A stretch of 64,000 nt of DNA from Nonomuraea sediminis (GCF_018531495.1 NZ_JAHDTI010000001.1:682001-746000), one strand, 5' to 3'. Numbered from the stretch's first letter, positions 32,008 to 40,063 are shown. Numbers and translations: made by a program. The notes: a model not told the origin generated them from the sequence alone.

Positions 32008-32732
32008 GCGGGCTCCCCCTCGTGCGGGACGAGGTCAATAACGGCGACCGTCGTGTTGTCGTGGCCGCGGCCCCGCTTGGCCAGGCCGAGCAACTCCGCT
32101 GCGACGTACTCGCCGTCAAGATCGGGCGCGGCCAGCTGCGTGAGGTCGTCGAGCATGGCGTTCATGTGGTCGAGCCGACCGGCGAGCGGCAGGTGCGCGG
32201 TCAGCCCGTCCGAGGCGAGGATGATCCGGGCATAGTCGTCTGTGTAGGTGTAGAGGTGGTGCGGCCAGCCGCCGTCCGCTTCGTGCGACTCCTCGACGTT
32301 GCACGGCGTCATGCAGGGGTGGCACGACGGGGTGGTCAGCGGGACGACCTTGCCGTCCAGCTGCACCGCCCACGCCGGCGAGTCGCCGACCCAGGCGAGG
32401 TCCAGCCCGCCGCAGGTGATCGACGCGACGACCGCCGTGGTGATGCCCTCCTGGCCGGGCGGCGCCCCCTCGTTGCGCTGCTGCAGGTAGGTGCGGGCCG
32501 CGTGCAGGCCCTCGGCGCCGCTGTTGGTGGAGCCTGCGACGGCGGCCGCGATCTGCGCGCTGATCTGCGCGGCGTCGGCCGCGTCGGAGTCGTCGTCCGC
32601 GCCGTCGCACACCGCGACGGCCAGCGCCCAGGAGCCATCGACTACGGCGACGTAGTCGGCTTGGGTGTCGCGGCCGTTCTGGATGCTGTCGTAGAAGACG
32701 CGGGCGACGCCCGGCACGTACATGAGGGGCAT
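32004..32732 (-). CDS. PP2C-family Ser/Thr phosphatase
   Basis: ATG 32732 gives 242 residues with the PP2C motif order: AVCDGADDDSD (metal-binding D-x-x-x-DG region), GITTAVVASI (TT), DLAWVGDSPAWAV (VGDS), IILASDGLTAHL (SDG) and GRGHDNTTVAVI (DN). These residues bind the two metal ions. It would dephosphorylate Ser/Thr residues; host STPK targets are possible. An intact PP2C on a phage-like element is uncommon. It lies in the operon 35054-30786. Confidence 0.85.
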   Translation of the reverse strand: MPLMYVPGVARVFYDSIQNGRDTQADYVAVVDGSWALAVAVCDGADDDSDAADAAQISAQIAAAVAGSTNSGAEGLHAARTYLQQRNEGAPPGQEGITTAVVASITCGGLDLAWVGDSPAWAVQLDGKVVPLTTPSCHPCMTPCNVEESHEADGGWPHHLYTYTDDYARIILASDGLTAHLPLAGRLDHMNAMLDDLTQLAAPDLDGEYVAAELLGLAKRGRGHDNTTVAVIDLVPHEGEPA

Positions 32733-32743
32733 ATGGTTCCCTT

Positions 32744-33022
32744 TCAGTTGTCCCAGCCCTGCTCGGGCAGGCAGTTGAGGAGGCCGATGATGTGGGTGGC
32801 GCCGCTGCATTTCCGGGTGCTGTGGTTCAGCTGCCAGGTGAGGGTGATCCGCAGGGCGCGGCCCTTGTCGGCGGAGACGTCGAGAGTGCCGAAGTACAGG
32901 CCACGACTGAGCCGAAGCTGGTAGATGCGGCGGTATGGCTCCTCGGGGATGTTCACGGTGAACCCGTCATCGCGGAGCCGCCGGATGATTCCGGACGCAC
33001 TGCGGTTGGGCTGCATGGGCAT
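32744..33022 (-). CDS. Hypothetical protein, 92 residues
   Basis: ATG 33022 (MPMQPNRSASGIIRRLRDDG). Mixed alpha/beta, one C-x20-C pair, no known family. 11 bp upstream of the PP2C gene start. Confidence 0.5.
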   Translation of the reverse strand: MPMQPNRSASGIIRRLRDDGFTVNIPEEPYRRIYQLRLSRGLYFGTLDVSADKGRALRITLTWQLNHSTRKCSGATHIIGLLNCLPEQGWDN

Positions 33023-33096
33023 GTGCTGGTCCTTTCTTGCGAGCAGCGCAGGGCCCGCCCCGGGGGCGGCAGCGAGGCGGGGCCGGGCGTGATCGG

Positions 33097-33264
33097 CTAG
33101 TTCCAGTTGATGGAGCAGGAGACGTGGTGCTCCTGTGGGGGCGCGTCCCATCGGGCCGGGCAGTCGCCGCACTGGTCATGGATCTCGAAAGGGAAGACGT
33201 CGGTGATGTTCACCGGCTCTTGCTCGGTGTCGTCGTCGTGGCTGTCGGCGGTGGCGCGGTTCAC
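33097..33264 (-). CDS. Small protein, 55 residues
   Basis: GTG 33264 with GGGGAG 9 bases upstream. The product is acidic and ends with a CGDCPARW knuckle, a histidine pair and a further C (EHHVSCSINWN), so a single zinc knuckle is possible. Confidence 0.45.
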   Translation of the reverse strand: MNRATADSHDDDTEQEPVNITDVFPFEIHDQCGDCPARWDAPPQEHHVSCSINWN

Positions 33265-33412
33265 GAATGCTCCCCTTCTGAGCGGTCTGTCTTGGGTGGG
33301 TGCGTTACGCTGGGACGCACTGGGTCTTCGTTGTGGCGACGAGGGTCCGGGGCTTTCTGTGGTGTTGGGATGGCCGGGCCTGTGGCGGGCCCGGCCATCG
33401 CCGTTCCCGGGG

Positions 33413-33979
33413 CTACTCGCGCGGCAGGACGCGCAGGGCGCAGTGGTTGACCGCCTCGACCCAAACGCCCACAGGCAGCCGAACCGGCTCGTACTCCACA
33501 GGCGAGTAGTCCGACCGGCCGCCGTGGCGGACCAAGAACGTCCAGTCGTCCACGCCGTGCTCCCAGACGATGACGCGGCCGCCCCCTTCGTCCCAATCGG
33601 CGTCCATGACCTGCGGCCAGTAATTGCGGTCACCGCTGAAGTGCTCGCCGATCGCGTCGGCGATCTGCTGCGCCAGCTCGTCGCTGATCTCGGTAGGAGT
33701 ACCGTTCGTCGAGTTCAGCACGTGGATTGCGGTATCGCTTTCACCAACACGGGTGACGAGCATCGCGTCGAACAGCGTCGAGCCTTCCTGCATCGCGTGC
33801 TGGATGGCCTCGCTGGCGTGCGCGGGGCCCCAGTCTGCCGACTCCATGATCGCGATGAGCGCCCGCTGGGCGTGCCCGTACGGGCCAGGGTCGCAGGCAA
33901 GCTTCTGGTCATCGGCCTGGTTGAGGCGGCGCAGGACGAGCAGCAGGTCTTCGGCGATGCCGCGGGTCGTGGTGTCCAT
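33413..33979 (-). CDS. Hypothetical protein, 188 residues
   Basis: ATG 33979. The N-terminal 85 residues share the segment LFDAMLVT with the LLDAMLVA segment of the gene upstream (33999-35054). The C-terminal half is distinct, with D/E-rich and W-rich portions. Dyad copy 9 lies inside, near codon 80, and a GTG follows it, so two ancestral genes may have been joined. No function assigned. Confidence 0.55.
   Translation of the reverse strand: MDTTTRGIAEDLLLVLRRLNQADDQKLACDPGPYGHAQRALIAIMESADWGPAHASEAIQHAMQEGSTLFDAMLVTRVGESDTAIHVLNSTNGTPTEISDELAQQIADAIGEHFSGDRNYWPQVMDADWDEGGGRVIVWEHGVDDWTFLVRHGGRSDYSPVEYEPVRLPVGVWVEAVNHCALRVLPRE
33725..33742 (-). promoter_or_regulatory. 18-bp dyad repeat, copy 9 (intragenic)
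   Basis: Sequence GATTGCGGTATCGCTTTC, reading E-S-D-T-A-I in the gene, similar to the peptide at copy 2. Confidence 0.5.
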
Positions 33980-33998
33980 CGTGTGCTCCGTTGCGCTC

Positions 33999-35054
33999 TC
34001 AGTGGCCGGTGTTGGCGCAGACGGGCTTGCCGTCCGTCGTGCGGGAGACGGCAGGGCTGTCACAGGTGCGACAGGTGGCGCGTTCGCGGATCACGTCGAG
34101 CGCGGTGTCGATCGCCGCGCACGCGGCCATGAATAGGCGCCGCTTGCAGTCGAGGCCGGCGTTGCCCCGGACGATCTGCTCGAACGCGAGCCGGTCGTCC
34201 ACGGCGGCGCGGGAGGCGCTGATCAGCAGCAGTTCGACGCCGACGAGGTCGAGGTCGTACTTGGCGGGGTTGGTGGCCTGGGCGGCGGTGAACGTTGCGA
34301 CGAGCATCGCGTCGAGCAGCGAGCCTCGCTCGTCGAGCTTCTTGCGGCCGGCGAGGTAGTACGGCATCGGGCGGCCGTCGTGGTATTCGATGCCCGGCGG
34401 CGTCGTCTCCGGGTGGGCTGGGGCAACCTCGTGCACAGCGTTGTCGGGGTAGCCGTCGCTCTCGCCGATCAGCTTCCAGGCGTGAACGTTGAGCAGGTCG
34501 CCCAGCGCGGGGGCGTCGTCGTCGAGGGGGACGCCGGAGTCGAGGATGGCGACGACCTTGGGCAGGGGGAACAGCATTGTCTCGCCGTCCTCGGTGTACT
34601 CCTCGGCCTCGGCGATGGCTACCAGGTGGTGTGCCGGGAGGGAAGCCCCGTCGAGGCCGAGCTCGAAGGTGTGGGGTTCGTCGATCGCGACGGCCAGGTA
34701 GCGAGTGGTCGCGACTGTCGCGAGCGGCCGGGCGGGCGTCTCGGCTGCGTCGTCTCGCTCTCCGAACTCGAAGACCACGCTCCGGATGACGACCATTTGG
34801 CCTTCGGGGGTGAGGTCGTCGTACGTGGCGTCGTCCGGGTACGGCGTGGCGCCGGTGTCCTTCTCGTAGGCGAAGTGAAAGGCCGCGGCCTGGGTGACGG
34901 CGGCCAGGTTCTCCTCGAACTCCTCCGGGGCGGAGGGGTTGGTCAGCATCCGGGCGATCGTCGCGAGCATCTGACTGGTGGTTCCGCCCTCGTTGCGGAC
35001 TTCCTTCACAGCGGCCAGCAGTTCGGTGCGGGTCCGAACGGTGATCGTGTCCAT
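33999..35054 (-). CDS. Hypothetical protein, 351 residues
   Basis: ATG 35054 (MDTITVRTRTELL). The extension back to 35144 runs through the hairpin and dyad copy 10 and is rejected. Acidic overall, with a C-terminal CRTCDSPAV, then C-A-N zinc-knuckle-like end. No family recognised. First gene of the leftward operon from the 35-kb control region. Confidence 0.55.
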   Translation of the reverse strand: MDTITVRTRTELLAAVKEVRNEGGTTSQMLATIARMLTNPSAPEEFEENLAAVTQAAAFHFAYEKDTGATPYPDDATYDDLTPEGQMVVIRSVVFEFGERDDAAETPARPLATVATTRYLAVAIDEPHTFELGLDGASLPAHHLVAIAEAEEYTEDGETMLFPLPKVVAILDSGVPLDDDAPALGDLLNVHAWKLIGESDGYPDNAVHEVAPAHPETTPPGIEYHDGRPMPYYLAGRKKLDERGSLLDAMLVATFTAAQATNPAKYDLDLVGVELLLISASRAAVDDRLAFEQIVRGNAGLDCKRRLFMAACAAIDTALDVIRERATCRTCDSPAVSRTTDGKPVCANTGH

Positions 35055-35078
35055 GCTGTTCTCCTCGTGACATGCCGC

Positions 35079-35107
35079 GGCCCCGCGACCGTGGCGGTCG
35101 CGGGGCC
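35079..35107 (-). terminator. Strong GC-rich hairpin after dyad repeat
   Basis: A 13-bp perfect stem (35079-35091 with 35095-35107) and 3-base loop lie between dyad copy 10 and the 35054 start. It lies in the leader of the operon, so it could attenuate transcription rather than end an upstream gene. Confidence 0.65.
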
Positions 35108-35121
35108 AGAGCCGGTTAACT

Positions 35122-35139
35122 GATTGCGGCACCGCTATC
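35122..35139 (-). promoter_or_regulatory. 18-bp dyad repeat, copy 10
   Basis: Sequence GATTGCGGCACCGCTATC, in the leader region 67 bp before the 35054 start. Confidence 0.65.
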
Positions 35140-35464
35140 AGCATGTGTCGTTGGATCCATCCAGCCGGGTGGGGCGCCGGTTACGGCGCTCCTTCCGGTG
35201 TTTCGGCTGGTCAGCGGCGCTTTTCGTGTGTTACGTCTTCGACGCTAACACATGTGGGGGGTGTACCTATACATATAGGAGACCGATCATCGTTTCTCTC
35301 CATAACGATACGATCAACGCGTCAGATGCGTTCTGCGCTCTCTAGAGTGCTTGACGAGTCAGACGCACCAGACCCAAGCGATAGCGCGTCTCCGTCGATC
35401 TGACGCGCGTACAGCGCTGCTCTTGGACGTTCACCGCACCCGGCTCCCGCCTTTACCATGTAGA
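35140..35464. promoter_or_regulatory. Control region with GACGC operator-like sites
   Basis: About 325 bp without a gene. AACGCGTCAGATGCGTT (35316-35332) and TTGACGAGTCAGACGCACC (35351-35369) match the sites at 10623-10641; a further TGACGCGCG is at 35400. AT-rich strings (TACCTATACATATAGGA near 35265) are candidate promoter elements for the leftward operon. Confidence 0.55.
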
Positions 35465-35785
35465 TCAGGATTTGTCGTTTTGTCGGGCCGCGCGTTCGGC
35501 GCGGCCACGCATCCTCGCCCGCGCCAGCGACACCCGGCGCCGCTCTGCTACCTCATCCACCACCTCTGCCCCCGGCTCCGGAACCCAGGTCTCAACAAGA
35601 GACGGCGGCGCCTCGGCAACCTCCTGCGCGACCTTGTCGATCCACTCCCATCTCCATGGATCCACCACCCGCCTCGGCCGCGCCGCCTCCACTTCACGAG
35701 CACGCATCGCCCTGGCGGCCGCCGACGACGAGCGCGCCAGCAGTTCCCGCGCCTGCTGGGCCCGGTCGGCGTACGACCCGCTCAC
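35465..35785 (-). CDS. Small basic helical protein
   Basis: GTG 35785 overlaps the upstream stop as GTGA and gives 106 residues, rich in A, R and E and almost all helical, with a very basic C-terminus (RRRVSLARARMRGRAERAAR). DNA binding or an accessory role to the upstream protein is possible. No family recognised. Confidence 0.5.
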   Translation of the reverse strand: MSGSYADRAQQARELLARSSSAAARAMRAREVEAARPRRVVDPWRWEWIDKVAQEVAEAPPSLVETWVPEPGAEVVDEVAERRRVSLARARMRGRAERAARQNDKS

Positions 35786-36882
35786 GACTTCGACTCCAAC
35801 CACCGAAGGCGCGCAGCCTCCTGCACCAGCCTCCTGGCGTCCAGCGCAGCTCGAGCCGCACGGTAGGCCGCGGTCGGGCCGCACGCCTCGGCATGGGTGA
35901 CGGGAGGCAACGGCGCGAGAGCTTCAGCCCGGCTCGGGCGGGCCGCAAGCTGCAGCGGACCGCCAACGCGCTGCGCGTTCGCCGCCTCCCGTCCCGCCCG
36001 CCACACGTCCTGCTCTGCGCGCAGCCGAGCGGCCGCGGCCTCGAGCCGCTGCGACTTGCCGGGCAAGGGTCGGCCGTGCTCGTCCAGCCAGGCGTCGAGC
36101 CGGTACCGCATCCAGCCGGGCACGTTGCGGATCTCGTCGCGGCTGGTCCACGTGTAGCTCCAGGCCGAGCCGTCCGGTTGGTGGTCGAGGGCGTGTAGCA
36201 CGTCGTCGGCTTTCCACCCAGCGGCGACGAATGCCCGGGTCAGGTGCCGGATGTACCACGGCGACAGCCGCCGCAGCGTGGTGCTCTCGTCGTGGATCTG
36301 CTGCGCGATCTGGAGCGCGTGCTTGCGGGTCCCCGGCGTTGCGGTGGGCTCTTGCGTCGTCGAGGTTCGGTTCCGGCGACGCGAAGGTGATCTTTCCTCG
36401 CGCGCGTGCGTAGGACCTTCCTGTACTCCCCTACGGGAAGTACAGGAAGGGGGTTCAGTTGTCGTTTTGTCGGTGTGCGGGCCGGTCTCCTCCAGCTCAG
36501 GAGCCGGAACGCACAGCACCCACACCGCCGCCCGGTTCCCTAGGCCGTCGTCGTCGAGCCCGCACCGGTTCCCTCTGCGGTACCGGTTGGTCGTGCCCTC
36601 CTCCACGACGCCGAGGAAGCCTCGCTCACGCAGCCACCGAACCCAGCGCTTCACGGTGGACAGCGCCAGGTCGAGATCGTCAGCGATGCGCTGCTCGGTG
36701 GGGCGGGTGGTCATCGTTGTCCAGTCGGCCCAGTCGGCCAGCTTGGCCGTCACCGCCGTCAGGTTCCGGTAGGCGTGGCACCGTAACGCGAGCGCGTCGG
36801 CGTGCTCCTTGACGGCGCGAAGGAAAGCCTGTTGCGAGGTGGCACAGCGCATCCTCTCGGGGACGGCCGACAGGACCGCCAC
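35782..36882 (-). CDS. Winged-helix protein, possible replication initiator
   Basis: The start is GTG 36882 (366 residues) or ATG 36852 (356). About residues 40-90 hold a winged helix: TTRPTEQRIADDLDLALSTVKRWVRWLRERGFLGVV, similar to plasmid or phage Rep proteins of actinomycetes. A disordered basic middle (SPSRRRNRTSTTQ) is followed by a second domain (LSPWYIRHLTRAFVAAGWKADDVLHALDH, then VPGWMRYRLDAWL) also seen in Streptomyces Rep-like proteins. It lies next to the integrase, as replication genes often do in integrative elements. The frame stays open to 37314, but codon use gives no support there. Confidence 0.55.
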   Translation of the reverse strand: MAVLSAVPERMRCATSQQAFLRAVKEHADALALRCHAYRNLTAVTAKLADWADWTTMTTRPTEQRIADDLDLALSTVKRWVRWLRERGFLGVVEEGTTNRYRRGNRCGLDDDGLGNRAAVWVLCVPAPELEETGPHTDKTTTEPPSCTSRRGVQEGPTHAREERSPSRRRNRTSTTQEPTATPGTRKHALQIAQQIHDESTTLRRLSPWYIRHLTRAFVAAGWKADDVLHALDHQPDGSAWSYTWTSRDEIRNVPGWMRYRLDAWLDEHGRPLPGKSQRLEAAAARLRAEQDVWRAGREAANAQRVGGPLQLAARPSRAEALAPLPPVTHAEACGPTAAYRAARAALDARRLVQEAARLRWLESKS

Positions 36883-37459
36883 ACGAGATGGGGTTAACGA
36901 GGGTTGAGAGACGTTCGGACGCGGCGGGGCCCAGGTGTCGGGGCGCGCCGGGGCGAACGCTTGGCGAGGTGATATCTTCGGCTCCAAGCATTTCGAGCAC
37001 CCGCCCGATCGGCTCGCCTGGCGACCAACCTTGGAGCCGGTCAGGGGATGCGGTGTCGTTGCTGATGTGGGATAGGCGCTCTTCGCTCTGCGGGGGGCGC
37101 CTTTCTTGTTGTCTGGCCGGGCGGCTCCTGAGGGACAGGCGGCTCGGATACGGGCATGGTGGTGCTCCCCCCGGCCCCCGCTGAGGGACCCGCCCCACTG
37201 AGGGATAGGGCGGTTGGGCGGTCGCCCGTTCCGGCGGTCTCGTGTGATACAAACAGCAGAATTCGACGCTTCAGACGCGTCAGACACACCATAGCGCGAC
37301 GGGTGCGTATGCACGAGACGTGTTCACGAAGATCACCAAGCTCGTCATACGGACTCCGGAGAGGGCGGAATCGCCACGGACCCGCTGGCCCGACACCCGG
37401 CGAACACCCAAACGGAGTAGCCCGACGCGCGCCCGCCACGACCCCTCAGGAGAAGCACG
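36883..37459. promoter_or_regulatory. Intergenic control region before the integrase
   Basis: No supported gene. GACGCTTCAGACGCGTCA at 37265-37282 continues into GACACACC and matches the GACGC sites elsewhere in the element. An AGGCGC/GCGCCT stem (37074-37079 with 37097-37102) followed by TTTCTTG could terminate rightward transcription. The attachment site may lie here or beyond the integrase. Confidence 0.45.
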
Positions 37460-38710
37460 ATGGCCCGCGTCAGAGATCTGTGGTTCACGACGGTCAAGGG
37501 ACCTGACGGCAAACCCATGCGCAAGAAGACCGCCAAACATCCCGACAACGGCGGGAACCCGAAAGCCAAGCGGTGGCAGGCCGTATGGATCGGGCCCGAT
37601 GGCAACGAGAAGACAGCGACCAGGCGCGTCAAGGACGAGGCCAAGAAGTACGCACGGAAGATGGAGGAGGACCTGGCGCGGGGCGAGTACATCGACCCGG
37701 CAGCCGGCAACGCGACATTCGACACGTACGGACAGCGGTGGATGGCCTCTCGGGCCGGCATCGACCCAGCCTCCCTTATCCGCTACGAGTCGATATACCG
37801 GCTCCATATCCAGCCGAAGTTCGGCAAGCGCAAGGTGGGGTCGATCAAGCCGTCAGAGGTGCAAGCATTCCTTGCCGAGCTCTCTGAGCGGTACGAGGCC
37901 TCCACTCCGATCACGGCGCTTCTCGTCCTCCAAGGCATCCTCGATCTCGCCGTTGCCGACGAGAAGATCAAGAAGAACCCGGCCAAGGCCGAGATCGTAA
38001 AGGCACCAGCGCACGCATACAAGAAGGTGGTCCCGTGGACCGACCTGGCGGTTCTTTCCATCATCGCCGCCCATCCTGAGCACCTGCGAGCCATGCCCGT
38101 CCTCGGGGCTGGATGCGGCATGCGGGCAGGCGAGTGGTTCGGCCTGGCGCTCGAAGACGTGGACTTCGATGAGATGACCATCCATGTGCGGCGGCAGATC
38201 AAGAAGCTGAACAGCGACTTCGTCTTCGCCCTGCCGAAGAGGGACAAAGAGCGCACGATCCCCCTGTCTCAATGGGTGGCCGACTTTCTGCGCACGCACA
38301 TCAAGGCTCATGAGCCGCGGCCGTACACCTTGCCCTGGGAGAAGCCCAGCGGGAAGCCGCGTACTCACAACCTGTTGTTTCGCTGGGCCACCGACGACTT
38401 ACACATCCGGCACCGCAACTACGACGAGACCGTCTGGAAGCCCGCGCTCGTCGCGGCCAGGGTCATCCCCGAGCCAACCAAGGACACACGAGGTCGGCGA
38501 CGGTACCTCACCACACGGCAGCAGGGCACGCACCAGCTTCGCCACTACTTCGCCAGCGTCACCCTGGCGGGTGGCGTGACGATCAAGGATCTCTCCGAGT
38601 ACTTGGGACACGTAGACCCGGCGCTTACGCTCCGTGTCTACGCTCACATGCTGCCTTCGTCGCACGACCGGGTCCGCGAGGCCATCGATCGGCAGTTCCG
38701 GCACCCCTAA
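37460..38710 (+). CDS. int: Tyrosine integrase
   Basis: The 416-residue product has a basic arm-binding N-terminus, a core-binding domain (about 85-185) and the catalytic domain with R222 (CGMRAGE), a lysine strand (LPKRDKERTIPL), H358-x2-R361 (HQLRHYF), H384 (YLGH) and the nucleophile Y394 (RVYAHML). It inserts the element into the chromosome by strand exchange. ATG 37460 follows AGGAG. It is the only rightward gene of the element's right arm and marks its end. Confidence 0.93.
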   Translation: MARVRDLWFTTVKGPDGKPMRKKTAKHPDNGGNPKAKRWQAVWIGPDGNEKTATRRVKDEAKKYARKMEEDLARGEYIDPAAGNATFDTYGQRWMASRAGIDPASLIRYESIYRLHIQPKFGKRKVGSIKPSEVQAFLAELSERYEASTPITALLVLQGILDLAVADEKIKKNPAKAEIVKAPAHAYKKVVPWTDLAVLSIIAAHPEHLRAMPVLGAGCGMRAGEWFGLALEDVDFDEMTIHVRRQIKKLNSDFVFALPKRDKERTIPLSQWVADFLRTHIKAHEPRPYTLPWEKPSGKPRTHNLLFRWATDDLHIRHRNYDETVWKPALVAARVIPEPTKDTRGRRRYLTTRQQGTHQLRHYFASVTLAGGVTIKDLSEYLGHVDPALTLRVYAHMLPSSHDRVREAIDRQFRHP

Positions 38711-38721
38711 AGCCGCCGAGG

Positions 38722-38818
38722 CAGAACTGAGACAGAACTGACGTCCGCGCCCCGGCGAGGGGCCAGTCAGGGGTGGTGTGTCGCGACGACGGCCCTGCGG
38801 TCACGCCACCCCACTGAC
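38722..38818. repeat. Direct repeats and hairpin at the element-host junction
   Basis: CAGAACTGA occurs twice (38722-38730, 38733-38741), as expected for integrase arm sites. A long stem (38766-38780 with 38802-38818, two-base bulge) lies between the convergent stops of the integrase and the acyl-CoA dehydrogenase and probably terminates both. Confidence 0.5.
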
Positions 38819-38829
38819 GTGCGAATCTC

Positions 38830-40038
38830 TCACCGCACCGGCAGCCCTGTGACGGCCCGGCCAATGATCAGGCGTTGGATCTCCGAGGTGCCTTCAAAGA
38901 TGGTGTAGATCTTGGCGTCGCGATGGAAGCGCTCGACCGGGTGCTCGCGTGTGTACCCGGCGCCGCCGAGGATCTGGATGGCCTGCTCGCTGACCCACAC
39001 CGCCGTCTCGCCCGCGACGAGCTTGGACATCGAGCCCTCCGCCTGCTGGAACTGGCGGCCGTTGCGGGCCATCCAGGCCGCCCGCCAGGTCAGCAGGCGG
39101 GCCATGTCCACCCGGGTGGCCATCTCGGCCAGCAGGAACGCGATCGCCTGGTTCTCGCCGATCTTGCGGCCGAACTGCTCGCGCTCGCGCGCGTAGTCCC
39201 GCGCGTACTCGTAGGAGGCGCGCGCGATCCCCACCGCCATGGCCGCCACGGACGGGCGGGTGGTCTCGAAGGTGCGCATCGCCGCCTGCTCACCTGTCCG
39301 CTCGCCGTTGCGGGTGCGCGCCAGGCGTGCCTCCAGTTTTTCCTTCCCGCCGAGCAGGCAGGATCCGGGTACGCGCACGTTGTCCAGGACGACCTCGGCC
39401 GTGTGGGACGCCCGGATGCCGTGCTTCTTGAACTTCTGCCCCATCGACAATCCTGGCGTCCCCGGCGGGATCACGAAGGAGGCCTGCCCGCGGGTGCCCA
39501 ATGAGGGGTCGACGGAGGCCACCACGACGTGCACGTTGGCGATGCCCCCGTTGGTGGCCCAGGTCTTGACGCCGTTGATGATCCAGTCGTCGCCGTCGGG
39601 CACGGCACGGGTGCGGATGGAGCCGATGTCGGACCCGGCTTCCGGCTCGGAGGCGCAGAAGGCGCCCAGTTTGACGTCGTTCTCGGTGCCGAACATCTGC
39701 GGCAGCCACTCGCCCATCTGCTCGGGCGTACCGCTCGAGGACAGCGCGGCGGCCGCCAGCCCGGTGCCGACGATCGACAGCGCGATGCCCGCGTCGCCCC
39801 AGAACAGCTCCTCGAACGCGACCGGCAGCGCCAGCCCCGAGACCTCGAACCACTGGGTGGCGAAGAAGTCCAGCGAGTAGAGCCCGATCTTGGCGGCCTC
39901 CTGGATGACCGGCCAGGGAGTTTCCTCGCGTTCATCCCATTCGGCGCCGGCCGGGCGGATCACGTCGTGGGCGAACTCGTGCACCCAGTCGCGTACCTGC
40001 ACCACGTCCTCGCCCAGCTCCGGACAGAACCCGCCCAT
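38830..40038 (-). CDS. Acyl-CoA dehydrogenase
   Basis: ATG 40038 gives 402 residues with the standard fold: helical N-domain, FAD/substrate strand region (GAFCASEPEAGSDIGSI, then WIINGVKTWATNGG), C-domain helices with REQFGRKIGENQAIAFLLAEMA, ILGGAGYTREHPVERFHRDAKIYTIFEGTSEIQR. It oxidises an acyl-CoA to the 2-enoyl-CoA with FAD. The catalytic glutamate lies in the YTIFEGTSE loop. Chain-length preference is not evident. Its 3' end faces the element, and its promoter carries a palindromic operator. Confidence 0.9.
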   Translation of the reverse strand: MGGFCPELGEDVVQVRDWVHEFAHDVIRPAGAEWDEREETPWPVIQEAAKIGLYSLDFFATQWFEVSGLALPVAFEELFWGDAGIALSIVGTGLAAAALSSSGTPEQMGEWLPQMFGTENDVKLGAFCASEPEAGSDIGSIRTRAVPDGDDWIINGVKTWATNGGIANVHVVVASVDPSLGTRGQASFVIPPGTPGLSMGQKFKKHGIRASHTAEVVLDNVRVPGSCLLGGKEKLEARLARTRNGERTGEQAAMRTFETTRPSVAAMAVGIARASYEYARDYAREREQFGRKIGENQAIAFLLAEMATRVDMARLLTWRAAWMARNGRQFQQAEGSMSKLVAGETAVWVSEQAIQILGGAGYTREHPVERFHRDAKIYTIFEGTSEIQRLIIGRAVTGLPVR

Positions 40039-40063
40039 GCTCGCCACACTCCCCGACGCGCCC

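Larger units (their letters stand above)
1..38829. mobile_element. Integrated phage-like element, right-hand part
   Basis: A tyrosine integrase sits at the right edge, next to unrelated chromosomal metabolic genes. To its left lie about 36 kb of short, mostly leftward, tightly overlapping genes of phage type: WhiB, RuvC-like, Gp3-like, PD-(D/E)XK nuclease, DnaQ-like, DNA methyltransferases and ArdC-like. A shared 18-bp dyad repeat runs from 54 to 35139. The left end is outside the window, and no virion or transfer genes are visible. Prophage is therefore more likely than integrative conjugative element but unproven. The right boundary is placed between the integrase stop (38710) and the acyl-CoA dehydrogenase stop (38830); no attachment core could be fixed. 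Confidence 0.75.

Noticed and set aside
32004-32810. An N-terminal extension of the PP2C protein
   Set aside because: The extra residues read through the upstream intergenic region; ATG 32732 is followed by the first conserved strand.
54-35139. The 18-bp dyad as a promoter
   Set aside because: No consistent -35 hexamer is found at a fixed distance upstream of the copies, and copies 2 and 9 are inside genes.
36888-37184. A 98-codon rightward frame before the integrase
   Set aside because: No ribosome site; it contains the hairpin region and shows no protein-like pattern.
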